Assembly: GCF_004011835.1 (NCBI RefSeq)
Contig: NZ_RKLN01000002.1
Span: 601,469 to 665,468 of the forward strand
Direction: 5' to 3'
Length of the DNA stretch: 64,000 nt
From: Rhodococcus spongiicola
GTDB taxonomy: Bacteria; Actinomycetota; Actinomycetes; Mycobacteriales; Mycobacteriaceae
Below, one piece after another: positions 1 to 9,511 of this stretch. Under the pieces are notes generated by a model that saw only the letters and a list, made by a program, of their open reading frames with translations, did not search any database and was not told the DNA's origin. How positions within the stretch are numbered: position 1 is the stretch's first letter; each line of letters starts with the position of its first letter. A program made the position numbers and the translations under genes.

Positions 1-40
1 TCGTGCCCGAGACCGCCGACACCCCTGGGATATCGACTGC

Positions 41-120
41 AATCTCGACGGCCCGGAATCTCGACGGCCCGGAATCTCGACGGCCCGGAATCTTGATGGC
101 CCGGAATCTTGATGGCCCGG
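41..120. repeat. 16-bp tandem repeat, five copies
   Basis: Five head-to-tail copies of a 16-base unit (aatctcgacggcccgg). Copies 4 and 5 carry two C-to-T changes. The array ends one base before the stop codon of the acetyltransferase gene at 122, so it forms that gene's 3' flank. The unit has no hairpin of its own and is not a coding repeat of a recognisable gene. Confidence 0.9.
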
Positions 121-121
121 A

Positions 122-580
122 TCAGCCGGTCGGACGTCCCATGTGCAGGGTCGGGAACGGTCGCCCGCCCGAGTCGGTAGCGGAGCGGCTCAGCGTGACG
201 AACCCGTGGTACTCATAGAACGCGACGGCCTGAGGGTTCTGCTCGTTGACGTCGAGAACAAGGTCGGAATGGTCGGCGATTGCGCGTCCGAGCAGTGCGG
301 CCCCGACACCTCGCCCCCGATACCTGTCGTCGACGAACAGCATTTCCAGGGAACCGTCGGCGAGTCCGGAAAAACCTGCCGGTATCCCGTCGAGCTCGGC
401 CACGGTTACGTCGACGGCGGGCAAGTAGTCGCTCACCATCCGTGACTCGTGGAAGTCGACGTCCTCGCGAGTGAGGAAGTCGTGTGTCGCCTCGACCGCG
501 CTGCGCCAGATGCGGACGAGTACGGGCCACTCATGCTCGCCGAGGCACGGACGCAGCACCGGATCGCGCGATGTGCTCAT
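122..580 (-). CDS. GNAT-family N-acetyltransferase
   Basis: Predicted small-molecule acyl-CoA N-acetyltransferase of 152 residues, near the usual length of a single GNAT domain and resembling the E. coli YjaB type. The acetyl-CoA pyrophosphate-binding motif A is visible as RYRGRGVGAALL, followed by the typical LDVNEQNPQAVAFYEYHGF segment that closes the fold (motif B: asparagine plus YxxxGF). The ATG at 580 is preferred because it starts just before the conserved domain. A TTG at 631 would extend the protein by 17 residues but lies inside a tandem repeat. It is the last gene of a minus-strand series behind ribokinase and two transporters. The substrate cannot be told from sequence. Confidence 0.82.
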   Translation of the reverse strand: MSTSRDPVLRPCLGEHEWPVLVRIWRSAVEATHDFLTREDVDFHESRMVSDYLPAVDVTVAELDGIPAGFSGLADGSLEMLFVDDRYRGRGVGAALLGRAIADHSDLVLDVNEQNPQAVAFYEYHGFVTLSRSATDSGGRPFPTLHMGRPTG

Positions 581-610
581 GGCGTGGACCGTACGGGCGT
601 CGGCTGTGGG

Positions 611-654
611 TGCCAACTCGTTTTCTGCCAACTCGTTTCTGCCAACTTGTTTTC
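611..654. repeat. 15-bp direct repeat, three copies
   Basis: Three near-identical units (tgccaactcgttttc; the second lacks one T and the third has one C-to-T change) lie between the ribokinase stop and the acetyltransferase start. The next 20 bases repeat the ccaac and poly-T theme. The array occupies the likely 5' region of the acetyltransferase gene, so it may be an expanded spacer or a regulator site. Confidence 0.75.
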
Positions 655-680
655 TCGGGGGGCCAACCCTTTTTGGGGTG

Positions 681-1568
681 TCACGCCTGCTTGCGCAGCA
701 AAGCCTCGATCTCGGGGCGCGTCGGAGATGCGGAACTTGCTCCGGGACGCGTGGTAGCTAGCGCACCGGCCGCGCATGCGAAGGCCAAGGCGTCGCGAGG
801 GCCCCGATTCCAAACGGACGGATTCCACACGGACGCGAGCGCTCCGGCGAAGGCATCGCCCGCGCCGGTTGTGTCGACCGAGTCGACGATGGGGGAGCCG
901 ACGTGCAGGCGCTCGCCGTCGGGTCCGCGATAGCGTGCACCGGTGGCACCCAGTGTCGTCACGACATGCGGTACTGCGTCGAGCGTGCCCTCGCCGAGCT
1001 GCTCTTCCTCGGTTTCGTTGACGATCAGGACCTCGACCACTTCGAGGAGCGCCGGTGGAAGAGTTTGTGCTGGTGACGGATTGAGCATGACAGTTGTGTT
1101 GGACCGGGCCGCGTGCTGGGCCGCAGTCGTCACTGTGTCGAGCGGAATCTCCAACTGGCACAACAGGACATCGGCACCGGTAAGAGCTTCGAGATCGTCG
1201 TCGGTGAGTCCGATGACACGGGAATTTGCGCCCGAGACCACGACGATCGAGTTCTGTCCGTCGCCGTCGACGGTGATCGTGGCAATACCGCTGGGACCGG
1301 CTACTTCCCGCAGATGTTCGCTGTCGACCTCCGCGTCCACGAGAACTTCTCGCAACTCGAGCGCGAACGTATCGTCTCCGACCGCGCCCACGAACACGAC
1401 GTCCGCCCCGGCCTTCGCGGCCGCGATCGCCTGGTTGGCCCCCTTACCGCCGGGCGTCGTTGTGAACGACGTCCCGAGGACCGTCTCGCCGGGCGTGGGC
1501 AGTTGCGGGGCCGTGGCAACCAGATCCATGTTGATGCTGCCGACAACCAGGATGCTGAGTGCGGACAT
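681..1568 (-). CDS. rbsK: ribokinase (PfkB family)
   Basis: Phosphorylates D-ribose to ribose 5-phosphate with ATP. The 295-residue length is typical. The N-terminal PfkB signature GGKGANQ is at residues 40-46, after a sugar-binding start with NMD. The C-terminal DTTGAGD motif (about 232-238) carries the catalytic base Asp and the anion hole. The ATG at 1568 gives the usual short N-terminus beginning directly at the first beta strand. The gene lies 71 bp downstream of the MFS transporter on the same strand, so cotranscription is plausible, although no ribose ABC transporter is nearby. A related carbohydrate or nucleoside kinase of the family cannot be excluded. Confidence 0.9.
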   Translation of the reverse strand: MSALSILVVGSINMDLVATAPQLPTPGETVLGTSFTTTPGGKGANQAIAAAKAGADVVFVGAVGDDTFALELREVLVDAEVDSEHLREVAGPSGIATITVDGDGQNSIVVVSGANSRVIGLTDDDLEALTGADVLLCQLEIPLDTVTTAAQHAARSNTTVMLNPSPAQTLPPALLEVVEVLIVNETEEEQLGEGTLDAVPHVVTTLGATGARYRGPDGERLHVGSPIVDSVDTTGAGDAFAGALASVWNPSVWNRGPRDALAFACAAGALATTRPGASSASPTRPEIEALLRKQA

Positions 1569-1639
1569 GCCCTGACACTAGGCGGATCGGGGCATGCACG
1601 CACACAGATTCGTGCAGCCTATCGGGGCCGGTAGCGGCG

Positions 1640-3085
1640 TCAGCTTTCCGAGCGCGGGGGATGACCCGATCTTCCGTTGTGGTGCAGCACCTCGACTGCC
1701 TCTTCCCGGGTGGCCACCGAGGGCGGGCTCCCGCGCAGGGGCCTGCGTGCGGTCTCGGGGATGAGGAGGACCGCGACGCCACCCAAGACCGCCGCGATCA
1801 TCATGTACATAGGGGCGACCAAGTGGCTTCCGATCGCCTCTTGCAGTGCGGTCATCACGAGCGGCGTCGTCCCGCCGAACAGTGCGGCCGAGACGTTGTA
1901 GCCGATCGCGACGCCGCTGTAGCGCACCCCGGTGGGGAAGAGCGCGGGAAGCGTCGAGGGAAACACGCCGACGAACAGCAGCAGCAGGCACCCGAGGATG
2001 AGCAGACCCAGGAAGATCGTCACGTATGAGCCCAGTCCGATCAGCAGGTATGCGGGCACCGAGAGCACGAAGAATCCGATGCAACCCGCGAGCAGCAGGG
2101 GTTTTCGTCCCACGATGTCCGAGAAGCGTCCGACGAAGGTGATGGCGGCCATCATCAGGACCATCACGACGACCATCAGGACCAGGCCGTGGCTCTCGTC
2201 GTAGCCGAGAGTGGCCGACAGGTAGGTCGGCATGTAGGTGAGCAGTCCGTAGTCCGTGATGTCGTACGCCGCGACCAGGACGATGCACAGCACCAGCGGG
2301 CGCCAATTGGTCACGAAAGTCTCGCGCAGGCGCCCCGGCGCCGACAGGGAGGATTCGGCGACGCTCTCCGCTGCCTCGAACTTCTGGAAGGCTGGAGTTT
2401 CTTCGATGCGGATTCGCAGGTAGACGCCGATTGCGCCGATCGGTCCGGCGACGAGGAACGGAATGCGCCACGCCCAGTCGACGAGTGCTTCGTCGCTCAC
2501 CGACGCAGCGATGAGCGTGACGAGCCCTGCGGCGGCCGCGAAGCCCGCAAGCGTGCCGAACTCCAGGAAGCTCGCCAGGAACCCGCGACGCTTGTCGGGC
2601 GCGTACTCGGCGATGAACGTACTGGCGCCACCGTACTCGCCGCCGGTCGAGAATCCTTGCAGCAGACGAAATACGACCAGGAGGATCGGCGCCATGATGC
2701 CGATCGATTCGTAGCTCGGGATCAATCCGATCGCAAAGGTGCTGCACGCCATCATGATCATCGTGGTGGCGAGGACCTTCTTGCGGCCGATCCGATCGCC
2801 GAGCGGGCCGAAGTACAATCCGCCGAGTGGTCGGACGATGAACGCCGCGGCGAAGATCCCGAATGTGGACATGAGCTGCGCGGGGCCACTCGCGTCTGGG
2901 AAGAAGACTCGGCCGATCGTGGTGGCCAGGTACGCATATACGCCGAAGTCGAACCACTCCATGGCGTTTCCGAGCATGGTGGCCATGACCGCCCGCTTGA
3001 CGGCGGCGCCGTCGGTCACCGTGACCTCGGTGGACGCGAGCACCGGATCGTTCTCGGCGGTCGGCGGGGGGTCTGGTGTTGTCAT
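1640..3085 (-). CDS. MHS-family MFS transporter (ProP-like)
   Basis: Inner-membrane secondary transporter of 481 residues, likely a proton symporter for an organic acid, betaine or proline-type solute. The N-terminus has the metabolite:H+ symporter signature NAMEWFDFGVYAYL. The loop 2-3 motif is GDRIGRKK and its repeat GRFSDIVGRKP is in the second half, with about twelve hydrophobic segments. The family's RLLQGFSTGGEYGG motif in TM4 is present. The ATG at 3085 gives a short polar N-terminus before TM1; longer readings would start inside the upstream permease gene. It sits between an amino-acid permease and ribokinase, all on the minus strand. Substrate unknown. Confidence 0.88.
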   Translation of the reverse strand: MTTPDPPPTAENDPVLASTEVTVTDGAAVKRAVMATMLGNAMEWFDFGVYAYLATTIGRVFFPDASGPAQLMSTFGIFAAAFIVRPLGGLYFGPLGDRIGRKKVLATTMIMMACSTFAIGLIPSYESIGIMAPILLVVFRLLQGFSTGGEYGGASTFIAEYAPDKRRGFLASFLEFGTLAGFAAAAGLVTLIAASVSDEALVDWAWRIPFLVAGPIGAIGVYLRIRIEETPAFQKFEAAESVAESSLSAPGRLRETFVTNWRPLVLCIVLVAAYDITDYGLLTYMPTYLSATLGYDESHGLVLMVVVMVLMMAAITFVGRFSDIVGRKPLLLAGCIGFFVLSVPAYLLIGLGSYVTIFLGLLILGCLLLLFVGVFPSTLPALFPTGVRYSGVAIGYNVSAALFGGTTPLVMTALQEAIGSHLVAPMYMMIAAVLGGVAVLLIPETARRPLRGSPPSVATREEAVEVLHHNGRSGHPPRSES

Positions 3086-3183
3086 GGCTGCGCTCCCCAG
3101 CGCTCTGCGGCGCGGTGCCCAGGACTCTCCACCGAGAGTAGTCCCCCGGCAGCCTGCCGAACTTCGAGTTCCGGAACGAAACG

Positions 3184-4572
3184 TCAGTACCGAGACGACG
3201 CGCGCCCCAGCAGCGCGTAGTAGCCGGCGCTCACCATGACACCGAACACTGCGCCGACGACCAGCGCGATCCGTCCCGCGTCGCTGTAGAACAACAACAC
3301 GACGACGGACGCGAGGAATGCCAGTGTGGTCCAGGTGGTGTACGGCGCGCCCGGCAGTCGGTAGTCGGACGCCGGCAGCGCGCCGCGGTTGACGAGCCGC
3401 CGGTAGCGGAGGTGGCAGACCAGGATCACGCCCCACACGAAGATGATTCCGACCGTGGAAACCGAGGTGATGTAGATGAAGGCACGGTTCGGCGAGAGCA
3501 CATTCACGATCACTCCGATGACCATCACACCGGTGGACATGGTGATTCCCGCGTACGGCACATGTCGGCTGCTGAGCCTGGCCAGCGGTGCGGGCGCCTC
3601 GCGGCGCAGCGACAGACTGCGGAGCATCCGGCCCGTCGCGTAGATGCCCGAGTTGCACGACGACAGTGCGGCGGTCAGCAGGACGAAATTCATGATTCCC
3701 GCCGCGGCGGGAATGCCGATCTGCTCAAGTACCTCGACGAAGGGGCTCTTGCCCGCATGGAAGTCCCGCCAGCTTGCGACCGACAAGATCACGATCAGCG
3801 ACCCGATGTAGAACAGGCCGATCCGGAACGGCAGGGTGTTGATCGCCTTCCTGAGTGTCCGCCGGGGATCCTTCGCCTCGCCGGCAGTGACCCCGACGAG
3901 TTCGACTCCCACGTACGCGAACAGCACCACCTGCAGAGTCATCAGTGCGCTTCCGAATCCGTTCGGGAACACACCGCCGTCGGCCCACAGGTTCGTCACG
4001 GTCGGGTTCGTCGCGTGTCCGAAGCCGAGGGTCAGGACGCCGATGCCGATCAGGATCATGCCGACGATCGCGGTGATCTTGATCGAGGAGAACCAGAACT
4101 CCGTCTCGCCGAACAGTCGCACCGAGACGAGGTTTGCGCTGAACAGCACGAACAGGACCACGAGTGCGGTCAGCCAGGTCGGGATGCTCGGCCACCAGTA
4201 CTCGACGTACTTGCCCGCCACCGTGATCTCGGCCATACAGGTGGCCGCCCCCATCGCCCAGTACGCCCAGCCGGTGGCGAATCCGAAGAACCGTCCCAGG
4301 AACTCCTCGGCGTATTCGCCGAAACTGCCCGAGATCGGCCGATAAGTGAGCAATTCGCCGAGGGCGCGCATGATGACGAACATCGCCAGGCCTGCCACCA
4401 GGTAGACCAGGATGAGGGAGGGGCCAGCCTCCGCGATGGCCCCGCCGGCGCCGTAGAACAGGCCGGTCCCGATCGCGCCGCCGATTGCGATCATCTGCAC
4501 CGTGCGGGCGTTGAGTCCGCGGCTGTATCCCTCTTCGGAGGGGGCCGTGCGGATCGTCTCGTGTTGCGACAC
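3184..4572 (-). CDS. APC-family amino acid permease
   Basis: A 462-residue integral membrane protein that imports an amino acid, probably by proton symport. The conserved TM1 motif IAIGGAIGTGLFYGAG and the glycine-rich unwound helix are clear, as is the SFGEYAEEFLGRFFGFATGWAYW stretch in TM3 (GTP/AAT subfamily: LysP, GabP, AroP, CycA). About twelve hydrophobic segments span the whole length. The start is GTG at 4572, preceded by a GGAG box seven to eight bases upstream. It is transcribed away from proA, leaving an 82-bp divergent promoter region. The amino acid transported cannot be assigned. Confidence 0.87.
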   Translation of the reverse strand: MSQHETIRTAPSEEGYSRGLNARTVQMIAIGGAIGTGLFYGAGGAIAEAGPSLILVYLVAGLAMFVIMRALGELLTYRPISGSFGEYAEEFLGRFFGFATGWAYWAMGAATCMAEITVAGKYVEYWWPSIPTWLTALVVLFVLFSANLVSVRLFGETEFWFSSIKITAIVGMILIGIGVLTLGFGHATNPTVTNLWADGGVFPNGFGSALMTLQVVLFAYVGVELVGVTAGEAKDPRRTLRKAINTLPFRIGLFYIGSLIVILSVASWRDFHAGKSPFVEVLEQIGIPAAAGIMNFVLLTAALSSCNSGIYATGRMLRSLSLRREAPAPLARLSSRHVPYAGITMSTGVMVIGVIVNVLSPNRAFIYITSVSTVGIIFVWGVILVCHLRYRRLVNRGALPASDYRLPGAPYTTWTTLAFLASVVVLLFYSDAGRIALVVGAVFGVMVSAGYYALLGRASSRY

Positions 4573-4642
4573 CGGCTGTCTCCTTACCGGCGGTGAGTGA
4601 CCAGTGCGATTATGCGCCTCAATCGGTTGTCGAGCCGGTCGC

Positions 4643-4648
4643 TAACCT
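4643..4648 (+). promoter_or_regulatory. -10 box for leaderless proA
   Basis: TAACCT ends six bases before the proA ATG at 4655 and there is no Shine-Dalgarno sequence in the gap. This spacing puts the transcription start on the start codon, as is common in actinobacteria. Inferred from sequence only. Confidence 0.5.
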
Positions 4649-4654
4649 GTAGGC

Positions 4655-5938
4655 ATGACCGCCGCGACGCCTACCACACCGGCCGTGAGTGACTCCGGGG
4701 ACGTCCGCCAGGAGGTGCACGACGCCGCCCTTCGAGCGCGCGTCGCGTCCCGTGCTCTGGCGCTGCTCACCACCGCGCGCAAGGATGCAGCACTGCACGC
4801 TGCCGCGGATGCAGTGCTCGCCGCCGCCGACGCAGTCCTATCGGCGAACGCTGAGGACATCGAGGCGGCCCGCGCGTCGGGTACCGAGGAGTCCCTGCTC
4901 GACCGCCTGCGTTTGACCCATGCGCGCATCGAGGGCATCGCATCGGGTCTGCGTCAGGTCGCCGGCCTGGCCGATCCGGTCGGAGAGATCGTCCGGGGTT
5001 CGACGCTGCCGAACGGCCTCGAGATCCGTCAGGTGCGGGTCCCGCTCGGCGTGGTCGGCATGGTGTACGAAGCGCGCCCGAACGTCACGGTCGATGCTTT
5101 CGGCCTCGCCCTCAAGTCCGGCAACGCGGCACTGTTGCGCGGGTCGTCGTCTGCGGCGCGCTCCAATGCCGCGCTCGTGAAGGCGCTCCGGGCGTCCCTC
5201 GTAGCACAGGGCCTGCCCGAGGACGCCGTCCAACTGCTGCCCAGCGCCGATCGCTCCAGCGTCACCCACCTGATCCAGGCCCGGGGACTCGTCGACGTGG
5301 TCATCCCGCGCGGTGGTGCCGGACTGATCAATGCGGTGGTTCGGGACGCGACCGTGCCCACGATCGAGACCGGTGTCGGCAACTGCCACGTCTACGTCCA
5401 TGCCGCCGCTGATCTCGAGATGGCCGAGAAGATCGTCATCAACGCCAAGACCCGCCGCCCCAGCGTCTGCAACACAGCCGAGACGGTGCTGGTCGACGCC
5501 GCGATCGCCGAGACCGCGGTCCCGCAGTTGCTCCAAGCTCTGCAGATGCACAGCGTCACGGTGCACGGCGATCTGCCCGGCCTGGTGCCGGCCACCGAGG
5601 AGGATTGGTCCGAGGAATACCTGACCCTCGACATTGCGCTTAAGGTCGTGGACGGCATCGACGAGGCGGTCGCCCACATCGATCGGTACGGTACCGGGCA
5701 CACCGAGGCCATCGTCACCGCCGACTTGTCGGCCGCCAAGGAGTTCACTGCTCGGGTCGATGCCGCCGCGGTCATGGTCAACGCCTCGACCGCGTTCACC
5801 GACGGAGAGCAGTTCGGATTCGGTGCGGAGATCGGGATCTCCACACAGAAGCTGCACGCCCGCGGCCCCATGGGGCTGGGCGAACTCACCTCGACCAAGT
5901 GGACCGTCTGGGGAGACGGCCATACCCGACCTGCCTGA
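4655..5938 (+). CDS. proA: glutamate-5-semialdehyde dehydrogenase (gamma-glutamyl phosphate reductase)
   Basis: Second enzyme of proline synthesis: NADPH-dependent reduction of gamma-glutamyl phosphate to glutamate 5-semialdehyde in the cytoplasm. It is 427 residues, as expected. The aldehyde-dehydrogenase fold is evident, with [13 protein letters not shown] and [12 protein letters not shown] near the substrate site and the catalytic Cys at about residue 272 in [10 protein letters not shown]. The C-terminal [21 protein letters not shown] is the ProA hallmark. proB and obg lie outside or elsewhere; the upstream neighbours here are unrelated transporters. The MoxR gene follows after 19 bp, so readthrough transcription is likely. 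Confidence 0.97.
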   Translation: MTAATPTTPAVSDSGDVRQEVHDAALRARVASRALALLTTARKDAALHAAADAVLAAADAVLSANAEDIEAARASGTEESLLDRLRLTHARIEGIASGLRQVAGLADPVGEIVRGSTLPNGLEIRQVRVPLGVVGMVYEARPNVTVDAFGLALKSGNAALLRGSSSAARSNAALVKALRASLVAQGLPEDAVQLLPSADRSSVTHLIQARGLVDVVIPRGGAGLINAVVRDATVPTIETGVGNCHVYVHAAADLEMAEKIVINAKTRRPSVCNTAETVLVDAAIAETAVPQLLQALQMHSVTVHGDLPGLVPATEEDWSEEYLTLDIALKVVDGIDEAVAHIDRYGTGHTEAIVTADLSAAKEFTARVDAAAVMVNASTAFTDGEQFGFGAEIGISTQKLHARGPMGLGELTSTKWTVWGDGHTRPA

Positions 5939-5957
5939 CGGCCCGAAAGGAGTGAGT

Positions 5958-6860
5958 GTGGACCGGGCATTACCGACCGCACCCCCGCTGTTCGCGAGCG
6001 TCGACGACGTCGTCGATCGTCTCGCCGAGACTGGATACCTGTCCGACAAGGCGACCGCGACCGCGGTCTTCCTCGCGGACCGGCTCGGCAAGCCGCTGCT
6101 CATCGAAGGTCCCGCTGGTGTCGGCAAGACAGAACTGGCCCGTGCCGTCGCGCAGACGTCCGGCGCCGAGATGGTGCGCCTCCAGTGCTATGAGGGCGTC
6201 GACGAGTCCCGCGCGCTGTACGAGTGGAACCACGCGAAGCAGATCTTGCGCATCCAGGCCGGAGCGGCAGGTAATGGACACGGCGGCGGGGACGGTTGGG
6301 ACGCAACCAGGCAGGACGTGTTCTCGGAGGAGTTCCTCCTGCCGCGGCCGCTGTTGACCGCGATCCGTCGTGACGACCCGACGGTATTGCTCGTCGACGA
6401 GGTCGACAAAGCCGACGTGGAGATCGAGGGTCTGCTACTCGAGGTCCTCAGCGACTTCGCGGTGACCATCCCCGAACTCGGCACGATCACCGCATCCCGC
6501 AAGCCGTTCGCAGTCCTGACGTCGAACGCGACCCGGGAACTGTCGGAGGCGCTCAAACGGCGCTGTTTGTTCCTGCACCTCGACTTCCCGGACGCCGAAC
6601 TCGAGCGTCGCATCCTCGCGAGCCGGGTGCCCGAGCTTCCCGAGGCGGTCGCCGAGCAACTCGTCCGCACGGTGGGCGTGCTACGTGGCATGCAACTCAA
6701 GAAGGTTCCGTCCGTGTCCGAGACGATCGACTGGGGTCGCACGCTGCTCGCGCTCGGTCTGGACACACTCGACAACGATGCGGTGCACGCAACGCTGGGC
6801 GTCGTGCTCAAGCATCGTGCCGACCAGCAGCGTGTCGCTGCCGAGCTGCGTCTGAACTGA
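5958..6860 (+). CDS. MoxR-type AAA+ ATPase
   Basis: A 300-residue AAA+ chaperone-like ATPase of the MoxR clade. Walker A is GPAGVGKT (about 51-58), Walker B is LLVDEVDKAD (about 143-152), sensor-1 is LTSNATREL and an arginine-finger region is KRRCLF. Such ATPases partner with von Willebrand A proteins to mature or assemble other proteins, and the next gene is exactly such a partner. Start choice: AAGGAG at 5947-5952 fits GTG 5958 (five-base spacing) better than the in-frame GTG 5952, which overlaps the box. The proA-moxR-VWA order is also seen in mycobacteria (from memory). The client protein is unknown. Confidence 0.85.
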   Translation: MDRALPTAPPLFASVDDVVDRLAETGYLSDKATATAVFLADRLGKPLLIEGPAGVGKTELARAVAQTSGAEMVRLQCYEGVDESRALYEWNHAKQILRIQAGAAGNGHGGGDGWDATRQDVFSEEFLLPRPLLTAIRRDDPTVLLVDEVDKADVEIEGLLLEVLSDFAVTIPELGTITASRKPFAVLTSNATRELSEALKRRCLFLHLDFPDAELERRILASRVPELPEAVAEQLVRTVGVLRGMQLKKVPSVSETIDWGRTLLALGLDTLDNDAVHATLGVVLKHRADQQRVAAELRLN

Positions 6861-6873
6861 GAGGGTCGAACCG

Positions 6874-8316
6874 ATGGTCTCCTCGCCCGTGCGTCGCAAC
6901 GGTCCGCCCGCCCCGTATGGGCTCCCCGGGCACCTCGTCGATTTCGTCGAGGCTTTGCGGCGTCGCGGCATCCCGGTCGGGCCATCCGAGACAGTCGACG
7001 CCGGGCAGGTGATGGTGGTCCTGGACCTGCTCGACCGAGAGGCACTCCGGGAAGGGTTGGCCTGCGCGCTGCTCCGCCGCCCGACCCACCGCGCCACGTT
7101 CGACGCCCTGTTCAACTTGTGGTTCCCCGTCGGCATCGGCGTCCGCGACGACGGAGACGCCGACCAGCCGCTGCCGCGCACGCCGGACGGTGACATCGAT
7201 TACGAGGCGTTGCAGGCGATGCTCGCCGAGTTGCTCTCCGACGACTCGCCCGAGGCGCTCGCGCAGCTCGAGGATCTCGCCGCTCGGATGGTCGAGGAGA
7301 TCGGACAGTACGAGTCCAGGAACGGACCGGCGTTTTCCGCTTATCAGGCGCTGCGCAACGTGCCACCGGACAATCTGCTCGAGAAGATCCTCTCCGGTCT
7401 GCTCGGCAACCAGCCGAGCGAGGACAAGCCCGGCGGTGACTACGCCTCCGAGGTGGCCAGGCGCGGCGCGATCCAGCGGATCATGGATTTTCGCAAGATG
7501 ATCGAATCCGAGACGCAGCGAAGGTCCGCCGAGCTCGTCGGCAAGGAACGGGTCGCGAACTACGGGGTGCCGAAACTGGCCGAGGAGGTCGACTTCCTGC
7601 GGGCGTCCGACTCCGAACTCGTGGCACTGCGACGCAGCGTCACCCCGCTGGCGCGGCTGCTCGCGAGCCGCCTGGCGGTGCGGCGAAGCCGTGCTCGTGC
7701 GGGTGCGGTCGACCTGCGCCGCACGCTCCGCAAGTCCATGTCGACTGGCGGCGTTCCCATCGACCTGGTGCAGCGCAAGCCGCGTCCGGCTCGACCCGAG
7801 CTGGTTCTGCTGTGCGACGTCTCCGGGTCGGTCGCTGGATTCTCGCACTTCACGCTGCTGCTCGTGCATGCGCTTCGGGAACAGTTCTCGCGCGTGCGGG
7901 TCTTCGCGTTCATCGACAGTACGGACGAGGTGACCCGGTTCTTCGAGTCCGGTTCCGATCTGGGTGTGGCGATGTCCCGAATGATCCGGGAGGCGGAACT
8001 GATCACCTACGACGGTCACTCGGACTATGGGAACGCGCTGGGCGTGTTCGCCGAACGGTACGCGCACAGCCTCACGAACCGCAGCTCGCTGCTCGTACTC
8101 GGCGACGGGCGCAACAACTACCGCGATCCCGCGTTGCCGACCCTCGAGCATCTCGTGTCCGTCGCCAAGCACGCCCACTGGCTCAACCCCGAGCCCCGCG
8201 GACAATGGGGAACCGGGGACTCGGCAGCGCTCGTCTACAACGAGGTGATCGACATGCACGAGTGCAGATCCGCCCAGCAACTCGCCGCGGTAGTCGCCGG
8301 ATTGCTGCCTGTGTGA
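6874..8316 (+). CDS. VWA domain-containing protein (CoxE-like)
   Basis: 480 residues; partner of the upstream MoxR ATPase, 13 bp away. The C-terminal half is a von Willebrand factor A / CoxE-like domain with the metal-ion-dependent adhesion site CDVSGSV (about 314-320) and the later HSDYGNAL and LGDGRNNY loops. The N-terminal half is helical and charged, with conserved [11 protein letters not shown]. No signal peptide or membrane segment is seen, so it is probably cytoplasmic and acts with the ATPase in metal insertion or complex assembly. In carbon-monoxide dehydrogenase clusters the paralogue CoxE does this, but no such cluster is nearby. Cellular role not established. Confidence 0.83.
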   Translation: MVSSPVRRNGPPAPYGLPGHLVDFVEALRRRGIPVGPSETVDAGQVMVVLDLLDREALREGLACALLRRPTHRATFDALFNLWFPVGIGVRDDGDADQPLPRTPDGDIDYEALQAMLAELLSDDSPEALAQLEDLAARMVEEIGQYESRNGPAFSAYQALRNVPPDNLLEKILSGLLGNQPSEDKPGGDYASEVARRGAIQRIMDFRKMIESETQRRSAELVGKERVANYGVPKLAEEVDFLRASDSELVALRRSVTPLARLLASRLAVRRSRARAGAVDLRRTLRKSMSTGGVPIDLVQRKPRPARPELVLLCDVSGSVAGFSHFTLLLVHALREQFSRVRVFAFIDSTDEVTRFFESGSDLGVAMSRMIREAELITYDGHSDYGNALGVFAERYAHSLTNRSSLLVLGDGRNNYRDPALPTLEHLVSVAKHAHWLNPEPRGQWGTGDSAALVYNEVIDMHECRSAQQLAAVVAGLLPV

Positions 8317-8350
8317 GTCACTGCCACGAGAGACCGTAAGCTGGATCCCC

Positions 8351-9091
8351 GTGCAGCAGCCGACGCAGAACACCCCCCGGCGCCGCCTCGGCGTGATGGG
8401 TGGAACCTTCGATCCCATCCACCACGGTCACCTCGTGGCGGCTAGCGAGGTCGCGGATCGGTTCGCTCTCGACGAGGTGATCTTCGTCCCGACCGGACAG
8501 CCTTGGCAAAAGGGCGAGCGGCATGTCAGCTCCCCTGAGGACCGCTACCTGATGACGGTCATCGCCACTGCTTCGAATCCGAGGTTCTCCGTCAGCCGGG
8601 TCGACATCGACCGGCACAAGGTCACGTACACCGTCGACACACTGCGCGACCTCCGGGCTCAGCACCCGGACGCCGACCTGTACTTCATCACCGGCGCCGA
8701 CGCGCTCGAGAGCATCCTGTCGTGGCAGGACTGGGAGGAGCTGTTCGGACTCGCGAAGTTCGTCGGTGTCTCCCGCCCCGGCTACAAGTTGCACACCGAG
8801 CATCTCGTGTCGCATCTCGAGCAGCTGCCTGCCGACGCGGTTCACCTGATCGAGATCCCGGCCCTGGCCATCTCTTCGACCGACTGCCGTCGGAGGGCCG
8901 CCGAGAACCGGCCCGTCTGGTATCTCGTCCCGGACGGCGTCGTGCAGTACATCAGCAAGCGCAATCTGTACCGGGCAAGCGGCGTAGCCCGGCCCGATGG
9001 CGCGGTCTCGATGTCCGAGCCGGCTCCGGCGAGACAGGACGGCGCCCAACCACCACAATCGACAACACCAGCAGAACCGGGAGAACACTGA
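8351..9091 (+). CDS. nadD: nicotinate-nucleotide adenylyltransferase
   Basis: Transfers AMP from ATP to nicotinate mononucleotide, giving deamido-NAD+, an essential step of NAD synthesis. The nucleotidyltransferase motif [12 protein letters not shown] is at residues 16-27 and the ISSTDCRRR phosphate-binding motif near residue 174 (usually SSTxIR). At 246 residues it carries a roughly 35-residue polar extension after the conserved domain (from about 212) that is not needed for the fold. The GTG at 8351 is eight bases after a TAAGCT -10-like box, so the message may be leaderless. The stop abuts the rsfS start, implying translational coupling. Confidence 0.95.
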   Translation: MQQPTQNTPRRRLGVMGGTFDPIHHGHLVAASEVADRFALDEVIFVPTGQPWQKGERHVSSPEDRYLMTVIATASNPRFSVSRVDIDRHKVTYTVDTLRDLRAQHPDADLYFITGADALESILSWQDWEELFGLAKFVGVSRPGYKLHTEHLVSHLEQLPADAVHLIEIPALAISSTDCRRRAAENRPVWYLVPDGVVQYISKRNLYRASGVARPDGAVSMSEPAPARQDGAQPPQSTTPAEPGEH

Positions 9092-9511
9092 GTGAGCGCT
9101 TCGAACGAGGCCATTGCCTTGGCACGCAACGCCGCACTGGCGGCCGACGAGAAGTTGGCCTCCGACGTGGTGGTGCTGGACGTTTCGGAACAGCTCGTGA
9201 TCACGGACTGCTTCGTCCTCGCCTCTGCGCCCAACGAACGCCAGGTCAACTCGATTGTCGAGAACATCGAGGACAAGCTGCGCGAGGCCGGGCACAAGCC
9301 GGTGCGTCGAGAGGGCACCCGAGAGGGGCGGTGGGCGCTGCTCGACTACGTCGACGTCGTCGTCCACGTCCAGCACACCGATGAGCGCAACTTCTACGCC
9401 CTGGATCGGCTGTGGAAGGACTGCCCGGAGATCCCCGTCGAGGGCATCGAGCAGCGGAAGCTGCAGACCGGCACCGAGTCGGTGAGCGAGGCGGAGGAGC
9501 CGGGACTGTGA
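9092..9511 (+). CDS. rsfS: ribosome silencing factor RsfS (Iojap/YbeB)
   Basis: A 139-residue protein that binds ribosomal protein uL14 on the large subunit and blocks subunit joining when nutrients are short. The family core is evident: DVVVLDVSEQL, ITDCFVLASAPNERQVNSI and the C-terminal GRWALLDYVDVVVHV, with FYALDRLW near the end. A GTG start directly follows the nadD stop. The last four bases (GTGA) overlap the next gene's start. Its place between nadD and a phosphoglycerate-mutase-like gene is the common actinobacterial arrangement. Confidence 0.95.
   Translation: MSASNEAIALARNAALAADEKLASDVVVLDVSEQLVITDCFVLASAPNERQVNSIVENIEDKLREAGHKPVRREGTREGRWALLDYVDVVVHVQHTDERNFYALDRLWKDCPEIPVEGIEQRKLQTGTESVSEAEEPGL

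Noticed and set aside
3412-4596. Long plus-strand open frame antisense to the permease
   Set aside because: It is the antisense of a clear APC permease, a usual artefact of high-GC DNA, with very His/Asp/Arg-rich nonsense composition.
6808-8418. Long minus-strand open frame antisense to the VWA gene
   Set aside because: No recognisable domain, and it covers two well-supported plus-strand genes.
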